Positions 6,027-10,287 of a stretch of DNA of 10,287 bases are shown piece by piece (within the stretch, counting starts at the first letter, position 1; each line of letters starts with the position of its first letter). The position numbers and the translations under genes were made by a program. This DNA comes from 40CM-4-65-16 sp035279785 (lineage in GTDB: Bacteria; Chloroflexota; Dormibacteria; Dormibacterales; Dormibacteraceae). Under the pieces are notes generated by a model, which saw nothing but the letters and a program-made list of their open reading frames with translations, was not told where the DNA came from and made no database searches. The stretch spans positions 1 to 10,287 of the forward strand of contig DATEHC010000133.1 of the NCBI GenBank assembly GCA_035279785.1, written 5' to 3'.

Positions 6027-6586
6027 TGCGGCTTTCCAGGAGCTTGCTGCTAATGGTTGGCGTGCCGGCGTTCTTCATCCTCACGGCGCTGACGACGCTG
6101 GCCGATTCCTCGCCTTCACCGAGCTCGACCGCCAGCGGCGCGACGGCACTTCCTGGAGACCCGACCAAGGGCGCCACCGTATATGCCCAGAACTGCGCGA
6201 CCTGTCACGGCGCGGGCCTCGAAGGCGGCATCGGCGCGGTTCTGAATCCGATCGACAAGCTCCCGGGCGTGCCCAATCCGCTCGACCCGAACTTCCTGAT
6301 CAGCGTCATCACCAACGGCCGCACGCCGCAGCCCGGGGATCCGAAGCAGGTCGCCATGCCGGCCTGGCAAGGGAAGCTGTCCGACCAGGACATCAAGGAT
6401 GTTGCGGCCTACATCATCTTGCAGAACCACACGCCAGGCGGCGGCACGCTGTCGCCCAATGAGCTGGCCAAGCGCACCATCCTCTGGGTGAGCATCGCGA
6501 TCATCGCGATGGGGTTCATCACGTATCTCCTCGCTGCGTACAACATGCGGTGGATCGCGCGTCGCGCGGCGGCCCGAAAGAAGTAG
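6026..6586 (+). CDS. membrane-anchored mono-haem cytochrome c with N- and C-terminal hydrophobic segments
   Basis: This is a 186-residue protein. Residues 1-27 (MRLSRSLLLMVGVPAFFILTALTTLAD) are a basic-then-hydrophobic export signal or anchor. A Ser/Thr/Pro-rich linker follows (28-43). The class I cytochrome c fold has GATVYAQNCATCHG with the haem motif Cys57-Ala-Thr-Cys60-His61, the probable axial Met111 in VAMPAWQGKLSDQDIKDVAAYI, and the closing helix to about 133. A transmembrane helix (about 152-171, ILWVSIAIIAMGFITYLLAA) ends in a basic tail (RWIARRAAARKK). The haem domain therefore faces outside and the tail lies in the cytoplasm. It probably carries electrons in a respiratory chain, for example between a quinol-oxidising complex and an oxidase, but no partner gene is present. 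The start is fixed by the adjacent -10 box. The last 37 bp overlap the next gene in another frame. Confidence 0.9.
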   Translation: MRLSRSLLLMVGVPAFFILTALTTLADSSPSPSSTASGATALPGDPTKGATVYAQNCATCHGAGLEGGIGAVLNPIDKLPGVPNPLDPNFLISVITNGRTPQPGDPKQVAMPAWQGKLSDQDIKDVAAYIILQNHTPGGGTLSPNELAKRTILWVSIAIIAMGFITYLLAAYNMRWIARRAAARKK

Positions 6587-7773
6587 CGCAGGCCGCCGCC
6601 CTCTACCCGACACCGACCGGCGCGTCTCCACGCGTCCTGATCCTCTTCAGTGACACGGGTGGTGGCCACCGCGCCGCGGCGCATGCGCTGACCGAGGCGC
6701 TGCGCCTACTCGACCCAACCTGCGCCGTGACGGTCGCCGACCCGCTGATCGGCCAGGGGCCCGCGATCGTCAGGCGGCTCGCGTCTCTTTATTCGCCCGT
6801 GATCCGCCGCTCGCGCGCGGCGTGGGGCGCGGTCTACCACTCGAGTAACACGCAGCCGACTTTCGCCGCCATCCGGGCCGTCTTCGGCCCCGCGGTCCGC
6901 GGCGTGCTGCGTGAGCTGATCCGCGAGCACGACCCCGACGTCGTGCTGTCGGTGCATCCTCTGCTGAACCACATCGCGCACCAGGCCATCCGCAAGAGCG
7001 GCAGGCCGCGTGCGCTGATGACGGTCATCACCGACCTCGTGGACTTTCATCGCGGATGGACCTTCAGCCAGGCCGACCTCGTGATCGCGCCGACCGAAAG
7101 GGCGCGCAAGGTGGCGCTGCGACGGCGAGTTCCGCCGGATCGCGTGAAGCTCCTGGGCCTCCCGGTCGACCTCCGTTTCCGGCCTCCCGCGCCCGGCGAG
7201 AAGCAGGCCCTGCGCAGGCGGTTTGGCCTGGCGGAGAACAGGTTCACGGTCCTGGTCATCGGCGGCGCGGCCGGGGTCGGTCACCTCGCGGCGCAGGTGC
7301 GCACCCTCGCGCTCGACTCCCACCCGTGGCAGCTCGTTGTCGTGTGCGGGCGCAACGAGAAGCTGCGGCGCCGGCTCCTCGAGCTTCCTGCGGCGACTCC
7401 GATGCTGATCCTCGGCTTCGTCGACCACATGCCCGAGCTGATGCGCGCGTGCGACCTCGTCGTGACGAAGGCCGGACCGGGCGCCATCGCCGAGGCGCTC
7501 GCGACGGGGCTCCCGCTCGTCATCACGGGATTCCTACCCGGACAGGAATCGCCCAATGTCGACTTTGTCGTCGAGTCGAAGATCGGGTTCTTCGCGCCCC
7601 GGGAGGCCGACCTCCTCGACGAGGTGCGGGTGCTGGCCGAGGGCGGACCTACGTGGCGGGAGATGTCTGCGAATGCCGAGGAGCTGGCTCACCCCTACGC
7701 GTCGTCGGACATCGCCCGTGAGTGTTTGCTGCTGGCCGCCCGCTACAAGGCGTCCGAGCAGGCGAGGCGGTAG
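6550..7773 (+). CDS. MGDG-synthase/UgtP-type glycosyltransferase (GT28-like)
   Basis: This is a 407-residue GT-B glycosyltransferase. The N-terminal MGDG-synthase-type domain opens with RVLILFSDTGGGHRAAAHALTEAL (28-51) and continues with DVVLSVHPLLNHIA (130-143) and VITDLVDFHRGW (159-170). The C-terminal domain has TVLVIGGAAGVGH (233-245), LVVVCGRNEKLRRRL (262-276), ILGFVDHMPELMRACDLVVTKAGPGAIAEALATGLP (287-322) and PGQESPNVDFV (330-340). The last two are the donor-binding signature of monogalactosyl- or glucosyl-diacylglycerol synthases. Members transfer sugar from a UDP-sugar to diacylglycerol at the inner membrane face; sugar and processivity cannot be told here. The start must be GTG 6550: no later ATG, GTG or TTG occurs before the GGGH motif. 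It lies inside the cytochrome gene, with no Shine-Dalgarno sequence, so translation is probably coupled. The 3' end overlaps the convergent helicase gene by 31 bp. Confidence 0.88.
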   Translation: MDRASRGGPKEVAQAAALYPTPTGASPRVLILFSDTGGGHRAAAHALTEALRLLDPTCAVTVADPLIGQGPAIVRRLASLYSPVIRRSRAAWGAVYHSSNTQPTFAAIRAVFGPAVRGVLRELIREHDPDVVLSVHPLLNHIAHQAIRKSGRPRALMTVITDLVDFHRGWTFSQADLVIAPTERARKVALRRRVPPDRVKLLGLPVDLRFRPPAPGEKQALRRRFGLAENRFTVLVIGGAAGVGHLAAQVRTLALDSHPWQLVVVCGRNEKLRRRLLELPAATPMLILGFVDHMPELMRACDLVVTKAGPGAIAEALATGLPLVITGFLPGQESPNVDFVVESKIGFFAPREADLLDEVRVLAEGGPTWREMSANAEELAHPYASSDIARECLLLAARYKASEQARR

Positions 7774-10287
7774 GGGCAAAGCCGGCACCGCCGCCGGTCA
7801 GGCTTCGAGGGAAAGAGTCCGGCCCTGACGCCCTCGGCCACCGCGGTACCGCGCGCCTCGGCCTCGCGGACCAGCCCGGTCGCGTTTTCGACCCGCACCG
7901 ATTCACCCGACGCAAGGTAGACCACCTCGAGCTGGATCGGTTCGAGCTGCAGGGCCTCGGACGCTCCGAGCGCGTAGAGAGCGACCTGCAGGTCTCGCTT
8001 GCGCCTGGCGATCGGCCGGCCACTCTTGAAGTCGATGATCTTCCAGCCATCCGCCGTCTTGTCGATCCGGTCGATGACTCCGCGCAGCCTCCAACCGTCG
8101 ACGGAGACCTCGAACGGCTGCTCCACGAAGGCGGGCGCACCGTCGAGCCCACCGCGTGCGCGGAACGCCTCGAGCTCGGCCGCTCCGTTGCGTTTGAAGG
8201 CGGGCGCGCGCCGGGGATCAGGAAACGGCGTGGCGCGCCAGACCTCCTCATGGATTCCGCGCAAGACCTCGGCCGTGACGGCCTTTCCCTGTCGCACTTC
8301 TTCCGCAGCCCGTCGCAGAACCTCGTGCAGGATCGTGCCGTGGACCGCCTCCGCGCTCTGCACCGCGGGCAGCTGCTGCACGTGCCGGTACCAGTACTGT
8401 CGTGGGCAATCGTCGTAGGCGGCGATCGCGCTGTAGGAGAGCTGCACCGGGCCGTGACCGGATTCAGCAATCACGGGCGGTGCGGTTTGCGGCCGCGCCG
8501 CAAATTCCCGCTCAACGACGACGCGGCGCCCCGCCGCACGGACCTCGTCGAGAAACCGCGACGGCCTCCAACGCCGTCCACCCTCGTAGTGCGCCGCATG
8601 CGTGAGGTAAAGCTGCCGCCGCGCTCGCGTCATCGCCACATAGAGGAGGCGTCGCTCTTCGGCGATCACGTCTTCGCGGCCGCGCACCAGCGGCTCGAGG
8701 ACGGACGGCGGAAGCTCGAAGCGCGGTGAGCGGCCCGACTGAGGAAGGCGGCCTTCCACCAGCGATGGCACGAACACGGCCTCGAACTCGAGCCCCTTCG
8801 ACTGATGGATCGTCATGATCCGCACCCCGTCCGCCGCCTCATCGCTCGCGGGCTCTTCGTCCTCACCCGAGAGCAAGACGAGGTCGAGGTATCGCATGTA
8901 GGCATCGAGCGAGTGATCGGGCGAGGACTCGCAGAACTCGGCGATGTTCTCTGCAAAGCGCGCGACGTTGGCATTTGCCGGATAGCGCGACCGCTCCATG
9001 AGCTCGAAGAAGACGTCACGCACGTCGAGCGTCTGCGCTGCCGGCGCAAGCGTTTCCAGCAGAGGCTTGAGGGCGGCCGCTGCGGGTCGGGCGAGAGCGA
9101 TCACGTCGGATGGATCGTGGATCGCCCGCAGCATCGCGATCACATCCTTTATCTCCGGACGGTCGTGAAAGCCGTGCCCGCCGATCACGACATGCGGCAC
9201 TTCGAGCTCCACCATCGCCGCCGCGATCGGGCGAGCGATGCCGTTGGTCCGGCACAGGACCGCGATCGCGTTCGAGGGCACCCCGGACGCCACGAGCCGT
9301 CGGGCCTCCTCGGCGATGGCGATCGCTTCGGTCGAGCCGTCCTCGCAGCTCCAGGTCTGGACATGGGGCCCCGCGGTTTCGGCTCGCAGGTCTTTGGAGA
9401 CGCGGTCGGGACTGTTGGCGATCAACGCGGATGCCGCCGCGACGATGCGGCGCGAGCTCCGACGATTGATGCCGAGCGTGACGGTCCGAGCACTCGGGAA
9501 GCTGCTCACGAACCGTTCGAGGCTCGCGCGAGAGGCGCCGCGGAACCGATAGATCGATTGATCGTCGTCGCCCACGACGAACGGATCCCCGCCCCCCGCA
9601 ATGAGCTCGACCAGCCGCTCCTGCGCGAGGTTGAGGTCCTGGTACTCGTCGACGAGAACGTGCCGATGGCGCGCGGCGTAGCGCTGCAGCACGCGCGGAT
9701 CCCTCTCGAACATCCTCACGACCAGCAGCAGCAGGTCGTCGAAATCCACGAGCCGCTGCTTGCGGCACTCGCGTTCGTAAGCGCGGAACAGACGCACGCA
9801 CGCGCGCATCAGCTCCGTGCGTTCGGGGCCGGCGCGTTCGGCGTCATCCGCATGCGCCGCCCAGGCGGCGAGGCGTTCGAACGGCACGAGCTCCTGCTTC
9901 ATTCGCTCGAGCATCTGGAGCACCGGTGAAACCAGGTCGTCCGGCCGCTCGTCGCCCGTGAGCGCGATGTCGCCGATGCCCCACATCAGCTGGCGCGCCA
10001 GGATCCAGCGGTCCGCGCCCATGAGGATGCGAAAGCCCGGTTGGAGCCCTATCCGGCGGCCGTCCTCGCGCAGCCAGCCGAGCGCGATCGCGTGAAACGT
10101 GCCCACGGACGGCGCCGGAGCGTCGATCAGTCCCTCGATGCGCTGCCGCATCTCGGCGGCCGCGCGCTCGGTGAAGGTCATCACGAGGATGGACTCCGGG
10201 GCGGCTCCGGCGGCTACCAGGCGCCGGAACCGCTCGGCGATCACCGCCGTCTTCCCGGTGCCCGCGCCGGCGACCACCAGCAGCGGG
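7743..10287 (-). CDS. UvrD/Rep-type superfamily 1 helicase with C-terminal Fe-S PD-(D/E)XK nuclease, AdnB/AddB-like (5' end off the window)
   Basis: At least 847 residues are present, reading in from the right edge. Numbering from the Val codon at 10277, the helicase motifs are: Walker A GAGTGKT (4-10), motif Ia TFTERAAAEMRQRI (34-47), GTFHAIALGWLR (59-70), Walker B VDEYQD (209-214), GDDDQSIYRFRGA (236-248), NRRSSRRI (271-278), IMTIHQSKGLEFE (487-499) and LLYVAMTRARRQL (544-556). The RecB-type nuclease follows: HGTILHEVL (646-654), GVIDRID (733-739) and IIDFKSG (747-753), so His651, Asp736, Asp749 and Lys751 are intact. Cys624 plus the closing CRLCPYRLAC (Cys831, Cys834, Cys840; C-x2-C-x5-C) make the four-cysteine iron-sulfur cluster ligands of AddB/Adn-type nucleases. 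Such proteins process double-strand DNA ends for recombination, often with a second subunit; none is in the window. The start codon and the residues before Walker A are missing. The stop is antisense to the end of the neighbouring glycosyltransferase gene. Confidence 0.92.
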   Translation of the reverse strand, partial: PLLVVAGAGTGKTAVIAERFRRLVAAGAAPESILVMTFTERAAAEMRQRIEGLIDAPAPSVGTFHAIALGWLREDGRRIGLQPGFRILMGADRWILARQLMWGIGDIALTGDERPDDLVSPVLQMLERMKQELVPFERLAAWAAHADDAERAGPERTELMRACVRLFRAYERECRKQRLVDFDDLLLLVVRMFERDPRVLQRYAARHRHVLVDEYQDLNLAQERLVELIAGGGDPFVVGDDDQSIYRFRGASRASLERFVSSFPSARTVTLGINRRSSRRIVAAASALIANSPDRVSKDLRAETAGPHVQTWSCEDGSTEAIAIAEEARRLVASGVPSNAIAVLCRTNGIARPIAAAMVELEVPHVVIGGHGFHDRPEIKDVIAMLRAIHDPSDVIALARPAAAALKPLLETLAPAAQTLDVRDVFFELMERSRYPANANVARFAENIAEFCESSPDHSLDAYMRYLDLVLLSGEDEEPASDEAADGVRIMTIHQSKGLEFEAVFVPSLVEGRLPQSGRSPRFELPPSVLEPLVRGREDVIAEERRLLYVAMTRARRQLYLTHAAHYEGGRRWRPSRFLDEVRAAGRRVVVEREFAARPQTAPPVIAESGHGPVQLSYSAIAAYDDCPRQYWYRHVQQLPAVQSAEAVHGTILHEVLRRAAEEVRQGKAVTAEVLRGIHEEVWRATPFPDPRRAPAFKRNGAAELEAFRARGGLDGAPAFVEQPFEVSVDGWRLRGVIDRIDKTADGWKIIDFKSGRPIARRKRDLQVALYALGASEALQLEPIQLEVVYLASGESVRVENATGLVREAEARGTAVAEGVRAGLFPSKPDRRRCRLCPYRLACSDAL

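Noticed and set aside
8805..9929. Plus-strand open frame of 374 codons opposite the helicase
   Set aside because: Its His/Arg/Asp-rich sequence mirrors the helicase codons and shows no family motif; the minus-strand frame has every helicase motif in order.
1..10287. Defence island, CRISPR array, prophage or mobile element
   Set aside because: No direct-repeat array, transposase, integrase, toxin-antitoxin pair or restriction gene is visible; the helicase-nuclease alone fits housekeeping DNA repair.

Overview
The window reads as bacterial chromosome from a GC-rich lineage. Several genes start at GTG or TTG, Shine-Dalgarno (SD) sequences are scarce, and at least one promoter looks leaderless. 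The combination of a FemAB-type ligase, a multi-domain PATAN/DUF4388 protein, an MshA-like glycosyltransferase and an AdnB-like helicase-nuclease would fit a soil Chloroflexota, Dormibacterota or actinobacterial-type genome. That placement is inference; there is no rRNA, tRNA or marker gene to fix it. I see no CRISPR array, insertion sequence, tRNA or phage gene.

Layout. Positions 1-1189 (minus strand) hold a two-gene unit: a histidine-phosphatase gene whose stop overlaps the GTG of a FemAB-family peptidyltransferase gene that runs off the left edge. A short divergent promoter region (1190-1305) separates it from a plus-strand PATAN/DUF4388 protein (1306-2877). A terminator-like hairpin, a possible leaderless promoter and a second hairpin with a T-run follow (2886-3038). 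They lead into a secreted, probably lipid-anchored protein with two bacterial Ig-like domains and a beta-propeller (2947-4614). This gene converges on, and overlaps by 37 bp, a minus-strand GT4 glycosyltransferase resembling MshA (4578-5861). A second divergent region (5862-6025) carries two overlapping palindromes and a clear leaderless promoter for a membrane-anchored cytochrome c (6026-6586). The cytochrome gene overlaps a glycolipid-synthase-type glycosyltransferase (6550-7773). That gene converges, with a 31-bp overlap, on a UvrD/Rep-type helicase with a C-terminal Fe-S PD-(D/E)XK nuclease, whose 5' end lies beyond the right edge.

How the genes fit together. Several products act at the envelope: FemAB (peptidoglycan cross-bridge), the lipoprotein, the anchored cytochrome c and the glycolipid-type transferase. 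The others are cytoplasmic: phosphatase, PATAN protein, MshA-like enzyme and DNA-repair helicase. I do not see one multi-gene pathway or defence island. The notable points are at the level of gene expression: leaderless starts, overlapping divergent -10 boxes, an attenuator-like hairpin over a signal-peptide region, dense gene overlaps, and a phosphatase reading frame with no usable start codon unless one base is restored.
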